From: Lachnospiraceae bacterium
GTDB lineage: Bacteria; Bacillota; Clostridia; Lachnospirales; Lachnospiraceae
Direction: 5' to 3'
NCBI GenBank assembly: GCA_014239155.1
Contig: JAAZZQ010000060.1
Location: 186,001 to 250,000, forward strand
DNA: 64,000 nt
A model generated the notes under the pieces. That model was given only the letters and a program-made list of their open reading frames with translations, searched no databases and had not been told where the DNA came from. Positions 19,292-28,872 of the stretch are shown in pieces (within the stretch, counting starts at the first letter, position 1; every line of letters starts with the position of its first letter). Both the position numbers and the translations under genes were made by a program.

Positions 19292-20209
19292 TTAAAAAAG
19301 TTCTATACATGCTCTTTTTTGCTTTAAATCAGGGTGAACATACATATTCATTGTAGTATTAATGTTGGAATGTCCTAGTAGTTCACTAACGCATTTATAA
19401 TCTGCTCCTTTTTGAATTAGTCTTGTTGCAAAGCTGTGGCGAAGGGAATGAAAATTTAGGTATGAGATATTGTGTTTTATTAGAAAACGCTCATAAAATC
19501 TTCTGTATGTCCGCGGCTCCATAAATGCAGGGCTGTTTGTCAATACATATCCTTGCGTATTAATATTGGGCAGAGATTTCATTGTCTCGTGCAGTTTTTT
19601 GGGAAGTGGAATTCTTCGAGCAGATTTTGCAGTCTTGGGGATTCCTACAATGATTTTTGTGGTTGGCTGCATATCTTTTTGATAGACACGCTGTAAAGTA
19701 TTCTGTATGGTGATAATTTTCTGAACGCAGTCAATATCGCTCCAATGCAAGGCGCACAGTTCGCCAATCCGCATGCCAGTAATTAAACTTAAAAGAATAC
19801 CAAAGGACTTAAAAGACAAATCTGAAGCCACCGCCTCAATAATTGCATCTTGCTCCTCATCTGTAAAAACTTTATTTTTGCTGCTTTGCATTTCAGGAAT
19901 GTAGGAAATTTCTAATTCAAATGGAGAAAGCATATTCTTTTTTGCCCCATATTTTAAAATTTGTTTAATTAACATTACTAGATTTGAGATGGTTGATTTT
20001 TTGATGGTCTTATGCTCTGCATTGTCGCCAGTCTGCCATGCATAGACTTTTTTCTGTATGAATTCCTCATTTAAGTCATTTATTTCCATGTTACCCAAAG
20101 CGGGGAGGATATAATTTTGTAGCTCAAAAGCATAGTAAGCGCTGGTGGATTCTTTAATGTAGTTTTTCTTGTTTTCAAACCATTCCCATGCCAAACATTC
20201 AAACTTCAT
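19292..20209 (-). CDS. Tyrosine site-specific recombinase 1
   Basis: The protein is about 305 residues with a SAM-like N-terminal core-binding domain and a C-terminal catalytic domain. The conserved set is visible: TGMRIGELCALHWSDID (Arg), LNFHSLRHSFATR (HxxR), ELLGHSNINTTMNMYVHP (His and the nucleophilic Tyr). The track starts at a GTG at 20218, but AGGAG lies directly against it; the ATG at 20209 has a 9-base spacing and is preferred. The gene is enclosed by inverted repeats at 19181-19218 and 20227-20264, and its 5' end faces the divergent glycosyltransferase operon. This suggests a DNA invertase that flips its own segment rather than a phage integrase. Confidence 0.88.
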   Translation of the reverse strand: MKFECLAWEWFENKKNYIKESTSAYYAFELQNYILPALGNMEINDLNEEFIQKKVYAWQTGDNAEHKTIKKSTISNLVMLIKQILKYGAKKNMLSPFELEISYIPEMQSSKNKVFTDEEQDAIIEAVASDLSFKSFGILLSLITGMRIGELCALHWSDIDCVQKIITIQNTLQRVYQKDMQPTTKIIVGIPKTAKSARRIPLPKKLHETMKSLPNINTQGYVLTNSPAFMEPRTYRRFYERFLIKHNISYLNFHSLRHSFATRLIQKGADYKCVSELLGHSNINTTMNMYVHPDLKQKRACIELF

Positions 20210-20226
20210 AGTGAACACTCCTTTCT

Positions 20227-20264
20227 GTCTTTATTTTAAATAAATAAGGATGAGAATGCAACCA
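20227..20264 (-). repeat. Right inverted repeat of recombinase segment 1
   Basis: This is the partner of 19181-19218 in opposite orientation (5 mismatches in 38). It lies in the leader between the recombinase start and the start of the first glycosyltransferase gene, so recombination here would change what is joined to that operon. Confidence 0.75.
20233..20261 (-). promoter_or_regulatory. Putative promoter of recombinase 1
   Basis: On the reverse strand TTGCAT (20256-20261), a 17-base spacer and TAAAAT (20233-20238) precede the recombinase ribosome site. The -35 match is weak (3/6) and the -10 match good (5/6). It lies wholly inside the right inverted repeat. Confidence 0.35.
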
Positions 20265-20288
20265 TATATGGCACAAAGGAAGAGATTT

Positions 20289-22679
20289 ATGACGGATATA
20301 AAATATGCAGTGGTTATCACAACGTACAATAGGGAAGAACTATTACGGGAATGTGTGGACCATGTGCAACATCAAACAATTCCTCCAGACAGTATCATTA
20401 TTGTAAACAATGCATCGACAGATGGCACAGAACTCTATTTGAAAACATTGAGTGAACAGGACAAAACAGTTAATATTATAAACCTTTTAGAGAATACAGG
20501 CGGTGCAGGTGGATTTGCTGTAGGTATAGAGCGTGCAGCAAAAACTGCCACAACGTGGATGTTGGCAATTGATGATGATGCTGTTATTGCCATTGATTAT
20601 ATGGAGAAAATTTTTGCGGTGGCACAGCAGAATCCCACATATCGGGCATTTGCCGGTGCAGTGACAGTGAATGGCAAAATTGATACCTGTCATAGAAGAA
20701 AGTTGACCGGAATTGGTCTAATGTCAAAAAATTGCAAAGAGCAGGCGTACACACAGCCTTGCTTTACCTGCGATATTGCATCGTTCTGTGGAATGGTGGT
20801 GGACTTATCTCTTGTGCGTCAGATAGGTCTGCCACATGCAGAATATTTTATTTGGTATGACGATACAGAATATTCTTTGCGTATTCATAGACACAGTTGC
20901 TTTCTTGTAGTGCCGCAGGCAGTGCTTCTTCATAAGATTGCGCAGATTAGAAAAGCATTGCAGTATATTGAAGACAAAATAATCTGGGAACAGAAAAATA
21001 TGGACAGCAGTTGCAAGCTTGAGGCAATGTCTCTAAAAAAACAGCAAAGAGACTTAGGGGTTAGGGTGTTTTATGAGTTTGTTGAAATTATGCCAAGACA
21101 AATTCTGATAGAAGGGTGTATCAAAGGAGATTTACAACAATTTTCAGATATAAATTTAATTTTGAAAGTTAGAAATATAGATATTTGCTTAGAAGCGCTT
21201 CGGGCGACATCTTTGGAGAGAGAGCAGTTTCGATTTCGGTTTTGTATTAAGCGGGATTTGTTGCCAGAGAAGGCAGATTTGCAGGTGTGCTGTCGTTTGC
21301 AAAATACAGATATCACACTCCAACAGATCTGGTTTGGAAAATTTTTTCCATTGACCAATCAGTTCAAAAGCAGTTACCTCTATGAAGCTGGAATTTTGCT
21401 GACATATCGCGACAACATGCTTTGTCTTTTAAAGTCCGTCAGAAAAGGAACGCTTATGGCATATGAGAAAAATTTTCAGAGAGAAATGCTGTTAAAGCGA
21501 GATAAAAAAGTTTTTCGAGGTTGGATTGCGCGAACAATTTACCAGATTTTAAGTCCGTTAAAAAGAAAAGAACTTTGGCTGATCAGTGACAGATTGATGA
21601 AAGCAGACGACAATGGAGAGGCGTTTTTTACTTATATGAATACAGAAGGAAAAAATGTAGATATCCGCACTTATTTTGTACTAGAAAAAGCTTCCACAGA
21701 TTATAAACGGCTAAAGAAGATTGGTCGAGTGGTGCCATATCATTCAACAAGACACAAGATTTTGTCGCTTTTATGTGATAAAAAGATATCATCTCAGGCA
21801 GATGAATATGTATATAACCGATTTTTCGACTTGTCTTATCTATATGGTGATATACAGCATAAACAAAAGTTTGTCTTTTTGCAGCATGGTGTGACAAAAG
21901 ATGACTCTAGCACATGGCTTAAAAAAACAGATACCAATATTAGCCTGTTTGTGACAGCGACCAATCGAGAATATGAGTCCATATTGGAGTATGCATATGG
22001 TTATGATAAAAGACAGGTAATCTGTACTGGGTTTCCTAGATATGATTATCTGTATAATGATTCTCGCAAGAAAAATAAAATTACCTTTATGCCTACATGG
22101 AGGTTGTATTTGACAAGTGGTTTCGATGACAGAACAGATATGCGTGGATTGACAAAAGGGTTTGCTGACAGTGCATATTGCAGAATGTATCATCAGGTAT
22201 TTTCAAGCAGCAAACTGTTTGAGGCAGCAGACAGATATCATTATCAGATTCGGCTAATGCTTCACCCTGCCATGCCAAGGGAATGTATCTCTTATTTTCA
22301 TTGTGCTGGACAAATGGAGATTTTGGATAGAAACACAAGATATAGAACATTGTATGCGGATTCTAGTTTGATTGTCACAGATTATTCGTCAGCAGTGTTT
22401 GATTTTGCATATTTAAGAAAGCCCATCTTGTATTATCAGCAGGATGCGGAAGAGTTTTTTTCTGGCAGACATGTATGCCGCAAAGGGTATTTTGATTATG
22501 AAAAGGATGGCTTTGGCGAAGTGGAGTACACAGCAGATGCACTGATAGACCGCATGATTGAATATATGAAAAATAGGTGTCAGTTAAAAGAGTGTTATCG
22601 GGAACGAATAGAGAGAGTATTTCGCTATTCGGACCAAAAGAACTGCCAAAGGGTTTACGACGAAATAAAAAAATTATAG
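20289..22679 (+). CDS. GT2 glycosyltransferase fused to CDP-glycerol glycerophosphotransferase
   Basis: The track start at 20250 lies in the inverted repeat; AAAGGAAGAG precedes the ATG at 20289 (MTDIKYAVVITTYNREE), which I prefer. Residues about 1-215 form a GT-A family 2 transferase (VVITTYNREELL, NNASTDGT, IDDDAVI, IWYDDTEYSLRI), resembling rhamnosyl/galactofuranosyl transferases. A linker domain follows. From about residue 420 there is a Glyphos_transf domain (ELWLISDRLMKADDNGEAFF, FLQHGVTKDD, FMPTWR, LIVTDYSSAVFDFAYLRKPILYYQQD), which adds polyol-phosphate units from CDP-alcohols in teichoic-acid-type polymers. One protein may thus place a sugar and then a polyol phosphate. The next gene has the same C-terminal part. 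Confidence 0.87.
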   Translation: MTDIKYAVVITTYNREELLRECVDHVQHQTIPPDSIIIVNNASTDGTELYLKTLSEQDKTVNIINLLENTGGAGGFAVGIERAAKTATTWMLAIDDDAVIAIDYMEKIFAVAQQNPTYRAFAGAVTVNGKIDTCHRRKLTGIGLMSKNCKEQAYTQPCFTCDIASFCGMVVDLSLVRQIGLPHAEYFIWYDDTEYSLRIHRHSCFLVVPQAVLLHKIAQIRKALQYIEDKIIWEQKNMDSSCKLEAMSLKKQQRDLGVRVFYEFVEIMPRQILIEGCIKGDLQQFSDINLILKVRNIDICLEALRATSLEREQFRFRFCIKRDLLPEKADLQVCCRLQNTDITLQQIWFGKFFPLTNQFKSSYLYEAGILLTYRDNMLCLLKSVRKGTLMAYEKNFQREMLLKRDKKVFRGWIARTIYQILSPLKRKELWLISDRLMKADDNGEAFFTYMNTEGKNVDIRTYFVLEKASTDYKRLKKIGRVVPYHSTRHKILSLLCDKKISSQADEYVYNRFFDLSYLYGDIQHKQKFVFLQHGVTKDDSSTWLKKTDTNISLFVTATNREYESILEYAYGYDKRQVICTGFPRYDYLYNDSRKKNKITFMPTWRLYLTSGFDDRTDMRGLTKGFADSAYCRMYHQVFSSSKLFEAADRYHYQIRLMLHPAMPRECISYFHCAGQMEILDRNTRYRTLYADSSLIVTDYSSAVFDFAYLRKPILYYQQDAEEFFSGRHVCRKGYFDYEKDGFGEVEYTADALIDRMIEYMKNRCQLKECYRERIERVFRYSDQKNCQRVYDEIKKL

Positions 22680-22700
22680 GAATACGGGGATTGGATTGTT

Positions 22701-25418
22701 ATGGAAGAAACAAAGGAATACAAATATAAGGTGTCCATTGTGACAGCGGTATATAATGTTGCGGATTATCTGACAGAGATGATAGAAAGTATTATTGCAC
22801 AGAATATTGGATTTGAGTATGTACAGCTTATATTGGTAGATGATGGTTCACAGGATAGTTCTGGAGAGATTTGTGATCAGTATGCGGCACAATATCCAGA
22901 TAATATTGTAGCGATACACAAAGAAAATGGCGGTGTATCATCTGCGAGGAATGAGGGGTTAAAGTATATTGAAGGAGAGTATGTCAATTTTACAGATGCG
23001 GATGATAAACTATATTTCAATGCATTGGATAAAATGTACACTTATTTAAAAAGTAACGAAGAATGGATAGATTTAGTGGCAATACGAACAGATTTTATAG
23101 GGGCAAAAAAAGGAGGTCATCCATTAAATTATAGATTTAAGAAAACTAGATTGGTTGATTTGAGGAAGGAACACACATGTATTCACCTTGCAATTAACAG
23201 TGTGTTAATAAAGAGTACGTGTTTTGAAAACAGAAGGTTCGATACGGGTTTGTCATATGCAGAGGATGCACAGCTTGTAGTGGATATATTGTTAGAAAAG
23301 ATGCGTTATGGACTTGTAAGGGGGACTTGTTATCTATATAGAAAACGTTTAACGGAAGATTCAGCGCTTGATTTGGGAAGGAATAAAGCAGCCTATTATA
23401 TTCCATATATGGAGAGATTTATACTATATTCTCTTAAAAATGCATTGAGCAAAAGAAATTATATTCCTCAATTTGTTCAATATACATGTATGTACGATTT
23501 ACAATGGCGCTTAAATAAAGATCCATTGGTGAATCCAGGGGTGCTATCGGAAGAAGAGACACAAAGGTATAAGGAGCTAATTACACAGACACTACAGTGT
23601 ATTGATAATAAAATAATACTGGAACAAAAAAATATTGGAAACAACTATAAAATAGCATTATTGCTGTTTAAGGAGGACAATAAGAAAAAAGTCGAATTAG
23701 TTCCCTGTCCTAACGATTATAAAGTTTGTATAGAAGATATTTCGTCAGCTTATGCGAGTTCTTATACAATGATTTTTGAATTTGCGGAAATTTTACCGCA
23801 AGAAATATTGATTGAAGGATATATTCGATACTTTGCAGAACTAGATAATATTGAAGTGATTTTAAAAGAAAAAAATCCAGAGACATCTATTGAATTTCAG
23901 GCAGAACTTATAGAACGCGAAGAAAAACAGACACTTTGTATGGATGAAGTGATAACTAAGGCGAAAGGCTTTAAATTTCGGATTTGCCGTGATGAGATTC
24001 CAGATTCTTTGAATTTGTTGTTGTATATACGCTATCGAGGAAATGATATAAAATGCAGTAATGTGTTATTTGGTAAATTTTTCCCAATTTCGACAAAACT
24101 AAAAAATAGTTATTTCTATCAGGAAGGAATGATTTTGGCATATGCGGGAAAGATGCTAAAATTATGCAGTTGCCCAAATAAAAAAATAGCAAAAGAATGG
24201 GAAAAGAGGTTTCAAAAAGAGATATTTTCTAAGAAAAATAAGATGATCCGTAGAGGCTGGATTGCCAGAAATATTTATCTTGTATTAAAACAATTTAAAA
24301 AGAAGGAGCTGTGGCTTATTAGCGATAGATTGACCAAAGCAGATGATAATGGAGAGGCATTTTTCACTTATATGAATACCATTGGAAAGAATGAAGACAT
24401 TGATACTTATTTTGTACTTGACAAAGGTTCGGAGGATTATGAACGATTGCGAAGTATAGGAAAGGTAGTTCCTTTTCATTCTACAAAACATAAGATCTTA
24501 TCCTTGCTATGCGACAAAATAATTTCATCACAAGGAGAGGATTATGTTTTTAATCGTTTTTACGATATGTCATATTTATACAAAGATATACAGCACCATC
24601 AAAAGTTTATATTTTTGCAACATGGGGTTACAAAAGATAATTTGAGTCAATGGTTAACAAAAGCAAATAAAAATATAAGTTTGTTTGTTACTGTTACAAA
24701 TATGGAATATCAATCTATTTTAGATTATGCATATTATTATGATGAAAAGCAAGTTAAATGTATAGGTTTTCCCAGATACGATTATTTGTATGATAATTCT
24801 AAAGACCAAAATATAATTACTTTTATGCCTACTTGGCGCGCTTACTTAGTAGGAAAAATTGATGTAAAAACGGATTCTCGAAAATTAAAAAGCGGATTTG
24901 AAAACAGTGCTTATTGCAAAATGTATCAAATGGTATTTTCGGATAGTAGACTATATCAAACAGCAGAAAAATATCATTATCAAATTCGGTTGATGTTACA
25001 TCCAACAATGCCGCGTGAGTGCATTGAATATTTTGGCTGTAATGATTGTATTGAAATACTTGATAGGAATACGCGCTATCGAGATTTATTTGCAGATTCA
25101 AAATTAATTATTACTGATTATTCTTCCGCGGTATTTGATTTTGCATATCTTCGCAAACCAGTTCTGTATTATCAGCAGGATGCAGAAGAATTTTTTTCGG
25201 GAAAACATACTTATGACAAAGGATATTTTGACTATGAAAGAGATGGATTTGGAGAGGTAGAATATACAGCGGAAAACTTGATAAATCGAATAATTGAATA
25301 TATGGAAAATGGATGTCAGTTGAAGGTGCAATACCAAGAACGGATTGAAAAAACATTTCCATATAACGATAAAGAAAATTGCAGGCGGGTTTATGAGGAG
25401 ATTATAAAGCTCTCTTAG
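22701..25418 (+). CDS. GT2 glycosyltransferase fused to CDP-glycerol glycerophosphotransferase, paralogue
   Basis: The 905-residue protein begins 21 bases after the previous gene. Residues about 8-230 form a GT2 domain of the EpsJ type (VSIVTAVYNVADYL, LVDDGSQDSSGEICD, ENGGVSSARNEG, FTDADDKL). From about residue 535 it has the same Glyphos_transf domain as its neighbour (LWLISDRLTKADDNGEAFF, FLQHGVTKDN, FMPTWRAYL, LIITDYSSAVFDFAYLRKPVLYYQQD), largely identical by eye. The central linker is also related. So the two genes arose by duplication of the C-terminal part, while their N-terminal transferases differ. The probable role is to build a polyol-phosphate-containing surface polymer. Confidence 0.87.
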   Translation: MEETKEYKYKVSIVTAVYNVADYLTEMIESIIAQNIGFEYVQLILVDDGSQDSSGEICDQYAAQYPDNIVAIHKENGGVSSARNEGLKYIEGEYVNFTDADDKLYFNALDKMYTYLKSNEEWIDLVAIRTDFIGAKKGGHPLNYRFKKTRLVDLRKEHTCIHLAINSVLIKSTCFENRRFDTGLSYAEDAQLVVDILLEKMRYGLVRGTCYLYRKRLTEDSALDLGRNKAAYYIPYMERFILYSLKNALSKRNYIPQFVQYTCMYDLQWRLNKDPLVNPGVLSEEETQRYKELITQTLQCIDNKIILEQKNIGNNYKIALLLFKEDNKKKVELVPCPNDYKVCIEDISSAYASSYTMIFEFAEILPQEILIEGYIRYFAELDNIEVILKEKNPETSIEFQAELIEREEKQTLCMDEVITKAKGFKFRICRDEIPDSLNLLLYIRYRGNDIKCSNVLFGKFFPISTKLKNSYFYQEGMILAYAGKMLKLCSCPNKKIAKEWEKRFQKEIFSKKNKMIRRGWIARNIYLVLKQFKKKELWLISDRLTKADDNGEAFFTYMNTIGKNEDIDTYFVLDKGSEDYERLRSIGKVVPFHSTKHKILSLLCDKIISSQGEDYVFNRFYDMSYLYKDIQHHQKFIFLQHGVTKDNLSQWLTKANKNISLFVTVTNMEYQSILDYAYYYDEKQVKCIGFPRYDYLYDNSKDQNIITFMPTWRAYLVGKIDVKTDSRKLKSGFENSAYCKMYQMVFSDSRLYQTAEKYHYQIRLMLHPTMPRECIEYFGCNDCIEILDRNTRYRDLFADSKLIITDYSSAVFDFAYLRKPVLYYQQDAEEFFSGKHTYDKGYFDYERDGFGEVEYTAENLINRIIEYMENGCQLKVQYQERIEKTFPYNDKENCRRVYEEIIKLS

Positions 25419-25443
25419 GAGTATAAGTAAAGGGGAGAATGAA

Positions 25444-26973
25444 GTGTGCACAAAAGACAATCTAATTAAAATATTTCATGTTTTTTTCTTTGGCATATTC
25501 TATTATTTACTAATTCTAGCAATTGGAAATATGAATTTGCAGTCACCGCTCAGTGCATTAGCGATTGTTCCAATTGTTCTATTATTATATTATGCTGCAA
25601 AAACTGGGAGATTTACTGTTGTAAATTCTGTCAGAACATGGTATGTATTGCAGATGGCATCTAGTATGGTTATGCTAATAATCGCCTTTCAGTTGGAAGT
25701 TGACACAACATGGGATTGGGGAAGACTGATTCTCACATCGTACAATTATGCAACGACAGGTGTAATTGACCATCTGGAATATTTTATTCGATATCCGCAA
25801 CAGCAATTTTGGCTAACTTGTCTGATTATACTCTTTAAAATTATCTCAAAATGTACTGGCAGTACAACATTTTTTGTTTATAAAGCGGCTTCTATGGCAG
25901 TGAGCGTGTTGATTGTTCAGGTAAGTATCAACATAATTTACAGGACGGCAAAATTAATTTGGAATGAACAAAGAGCGTTTTGGGTAGGAATAGCAGCATT
26001 ATTATATATTCCTTTTTATCAATACGCATTATTTTTATACAATGATACACCTGGGGCATGTGGAGCAGCACTATTAATATATTGCTATATAAAATTATGT
26101 CAAGAACCAAAATCCCATAAAAAGATGTTTTGGGCAGCAACCATTGGCGTACTGGGAGCTTTTGTATTGCATATAAAAATTATTACTTTTATTGTGTTTA
26201 TCGCACTTATGATAAATGGACTTCTGAAAAATAGGATAAAAACTATTGTTATGTTGGGTGTGATAATTGTATTCTTTTTTATTATAGGTTATCAGTTGAT
26301 GGAGATTCCTGTCAGAACAGTTTTCAAAATTGAAGAGAGTGAGGTCAACCGATATGAATTTCCAAACACGCATTATATTATGATGATGCTAAATACGAAC
26401 GGTGGATTTAAGCAAGAAGATGTGGATTATACATGGAGTTTTGATTCTTACGAGAAGAAAAAAGAAGCGAATATACAAAGGATAAAAGAACGATTATCAG
26501 AGAGAGGGGTTTTGGGAACAATAAAACATATTTTATATACAAAACAACTTAGGACATGGGCAGATAGTTGTATTGCAGGAGATAATTATGTGAGCAGGAC
26601 CCCTATTTATGAAAATTCCTTTAGCCAGCGCTTATTTTCCATCAATGGGGATTGGCATTGGGTTTGTTTGTTATGTACATGGATAGTACATATTATGTTG
26701 CTTACAGGAATGTTATTGTCAGCAGCATTATCTTTTCAGAAAAAAGCGGACGAACAAAAAATGCTTGTTGGACGGATTGCAGCTTTTGGGTTATTTTTGT
26801 TTCTCTCTATATGGGAGTGCAATCCAAGATATTTGTTTACAATGATGCCAATAATGATTCTAGTGGCAGCAGATGGTATTTTTTTATTGTTAGATAGAAT
26901 GACAGAAAATGAAAAAGAAACACTTGTTTATCAAGTTGATACCTCGGGGGGGGTATTGGTGGAGGCAGTATGA
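25444..26973 (+). CDS. Polytopic membrane protein, GT39-like glycosyltransferase family
   Basis: The 509-residue protein starts with GTG, preceded by AAAGGGGAG. About ten hydrophobic segments are interrupted by a soluble loop (residues about 290-375). The layout resembles lipid-linked-sugar-dependent glycosyltransferases (GT-C fold, family 39-like), but the catalytic Asp/Glu loop is not clear to me, so the call is tentative. The end of the gene contains a run of eight G, and its stop overlaps the next start in an ATGA, coupling it to the acyltransferase. Confidence 0.6.
   Translation: MCTKDNLIKIFHVFFFGIFYYLLILAIGNMNLQSPLSALAIVPIVLLLYYAAKTGRFTVVNSVRTWYVLQMASSMVMLIIAFQLEVDTTWDWGRLILTSYNYATTGVIDHLEYFIRYPQQQFWLTCLIILFKIISKCTGSTTFFVYKAASMAVSVLIVQVSINIIYRTAKLIWNEQRAFWVGIAALLYIPFYQYALFLYNDTPGACGAALLIYCYIKLCQEPKSHKKMFWAATIGVLGAFVLHIKIITFIVFIALMINGLLKNRIKTIVMLGVIIVFFFIIGYQLMEIPVRTVFKIEESEVNRYEFPNTHYIMMMLNTNGGFKQEDVDYTWSFDSYEKKKEANIQRIKERLSERGVLGTIKHILYTKQLRTWADSCIAGDNYVSRTPIYENSFSQRLFSINGDWHWVCLLCTWIVHIMLLTGMLLSAALSFQKKADEQKMLVGRIAAFGLFLFLSIWECNPRYLFTMMPIMILVAADGIFLLLDRMTENEKETLVYQVDTSGGVLVEAV
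26946..26953 (+). repeat. Poly-G tract (G8)
   Basis: Eight consecutive G lie 17 bases before the next gene's ATG and inside the last codons of the membrane-protein gene. In such AT-rich DNA a G8 run is unusual and could slip during replication, changing the C-terminus and moving or removing the coupled stop codon. Confidence 0.6.
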
Positions 26974-28040
26974 AAGCAACCACATTAAAGAGAAGTTTTG
27001 GAGTCGATATCTCCCTAGCGATAAAAGGGATTGCCATTGCAATGATGCTTTTTCATCATCTGTTTCGGAATGGGTTAGGAGCTCATGAACAATATAATAT
27101 TGTATATTTTCCTTTTCCAGAAACAAATATGCGAAATATTGCCACAGTGTTCAAAATCTGTGTTGCGCTGTTTACATTCATCAGTGGATATGGTCTATAT
27201 CTAAATTATAAAAAAACTGACTTATCTGATTCCCAATGGGTATTGCGGAGGATTGCCAAATTATTGTCTTCCTATTGGTTTGTAGTGATACTCTGTTGGG
27301 GAATCCTAAGCATTTTAAATGGATATCCACAAAAACAGTATTTTGGAGATGGACTCTACCAAGGGATTACAAATATGGTCGTAGAATTTTTTGGCTGTGC
27401 AAATCTATTTAGAACGCCAACAATAAATGACGTTTGGTGGTATATGAGTGCGGCAGTCATCTACATTGTAGTGCTGCCTTTTATAGTGGCACAGGAGGAC
27501 AAACTTTTGCTGTTATTGTTTGTAATTACAATATTACCTAGGATTTTGGGCGTTGGATATCAAGGTGGAACATCAGCGTATTCCTTTTTGTTTATGTTCT
27601 TGCTGGGAATGTTTTGCGCAAAATATGATTTGGTGAATAAATGGTTGAACTATAAACAGGAAAGGATTTTTTTAAAATTTTTGTTGGAATTGGTTCTTAT
27701 TGTTATTGGATATAAATTTTATAGAAAAATTCCGTTGAAACTGTTTTGGGAATATCATTTTGGATTGTATCCGCTTTTAATAATTTTGTTTGCAGTAGAA
27801 TTTATATGTTTTCTGCCAGTTATAGGAAAAGCATTTTCCTTTTTGGGAAAACATTCCGCGAATATTTTCTACATTCATTCGTTTTTTATAATGTTTTCAG
27901 GATTTATTTATGAATTACGTTATTTTGGGCTTTCCTATATTGTGCTGATGGGAATTTCATTAGGAGGTTCTGTTTTTATAGAAGCATTAAAAAAGGCATC
28001 TGGATATTATAAAAAAATGATACGAAGAGGTTTGAGATGA
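26970..28040 (+). CDS. Acyltransferase 3 family membrane protein
   Basis: The 356-residue protein starts in an ATGA overlap with the previous gene. It begins with the family's typical first helix (DISLAIKGIAIAMMLFHHLFRNG, with paired histidines), then FISGYGLYLNY, a VWWYMSAAVIY segment and about ten membrane helices. This family (OafA/YrhL-like) moves O-acetyl or other acyl groups onto sugars of surface polysaccharides. Its place after two transferases and a membrane protein suggests acylation of the same polymer. Confidence 0.85.
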   Translation: MKATTLKRSFGVDISLAIKGIAIAMMLFHHLFRNGLGAHEQYNIVYFPFPETNMRNIATVFKICVALFTFISGYGLYLNYKKTDLSDSQWVLRRIAKLLSSYWFVVILCWGILSILNGYPQKQYFGDGLYQGITNMVVEFFGCANLFRTPTINDVWWYMSAAVIYIVVLPFIVAQEDKLLLLLFVITILPRILGVGYQGGTSAYSFLFMFLLGMFCAKYDLVNKWLNYKQERIFLKFLLELVLIVIGYKFYRKIPLKLFWEYHFGLYPLLIILFAVEFICFLPVIGKAFSFLGKHSANIFYIHSFFIMFSGFIYELRYFGLSYIVLMGISLGGSVFIEALKKASGYYKKMIRRGLR

Positions 28041-28581
28041 TTCAAGCAATAGCGATTTTATATTGGCTTTTGTAAAATTCTAATTTATATTATGTGCCAT
28101 ATTTATTCATTGGAATTCGTATTATGTATAGTTTTACAATGTGGAAAGATGTGATGTTTGGCGGTTTTGTATTATTTTTTATAAAGATATAAGGACAATC
28201 TATATACTTATTATGTTGTTTCTAAATTTGTAAAAACATATACTTTTTCGGTGCATCATATACGCAGTAAAGATTTCAATATAATGTATCTCTTTTATAG
28301 CTTGTAGTAATTTATAGCTATAGGATAACATTATTATTGAAGTCTTTTTATTTTAACTGGGTAAACTGGCTAAGCTAATAATAAAAGCAAGTCGAAAAGA
28401 ATTTTGACATATCAAAAAAACCAAATTGTTTTCTATGAAAATAATCTATTCTTTTCTAATGGTTTTTATAATTACTATTAGCTATTTTAAATAGAAAAGA
28501 AAACAGGACTATTTAAAAGTGCATTTGGGTAATATAAATAGATTCGTATTATTGTAAATTATTATTGAATATTATTTTTAT
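28041..28581. other. AT-rich intergenic region without a gene
   Basis: These approximately 540 bases between the acyltransferase gene and the left repeat of recombinase segment 2 have no plausible ORF. A long-range inverted repeat, TTCTTTTCTA...TAGAAAAGAA, lies near 28450-28505, and a TTGACA is present near 28404 without a clear -10 partner. This would be the target of transcription from the segment if it inverts, or it may be decayed sequence. Confidence 0.5.
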
Positions 28582-28612
28582 TTTCTCAGAATATAACCAT
28601 CTGGGAAAAAAT
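28582..28612 (+). repeat. Left inverted repeat of recombinase segment 2 (perfect 31 bp)
   Basis: TTTCTCAGAATATAACCATC... is exactly repeated in reverse complement at 30072-30102. Inside it, TTCTCAGA and TCTGGGAA form an imperfect dyad around a short centre, as in tyrosine-recombinase crossover sites. Opposite orientation predicts inversion of the roughly 1.46-kb segment. Confidence 0.85.
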
Positions 28613-28645
28613 TTTTATTACATTTTTTTCTTTTTGATTAATTAG

Positions 28646-28651
28646 TATAAT
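28646..28651 (+). promoter_or_regulatory. Putative -10 box inside invertible segment 2
   Basis: A perfect TATAAT reads toward recombinase 2. Only a T-rich stretch lies at the -35 position, so this is tentative. Being inside the repeats, it would turn around with the segment and stop pointing at the TnpB-like gene. Confidence 0.35.
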
Positions 28652-28872
28652 TTTACCATAAATTTTTTAATACTGCAACCTTTTAAGATAAAAGATCACT
28701 TAGCATTTTTAACAAAATTTATGAAAAGCTCTAAAAATACGCAAAAAAATTTATGAAAAAGGGTAGTCAATTTAAAAATTTAGACCGAAAATTAAATAAT
28801 TATAATATATATGGTCAAATTCATGGTCAAAAAATAAAGATATTAGAAAACACGAAAGAGAAGGAGAAAATA

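Noticed and set aside
19181-20264. attL/attR of an integrated element
   Set aside because: Element ends should be direct repeats. These copies are inverted, so inversion is predicted rather than integration or excision.
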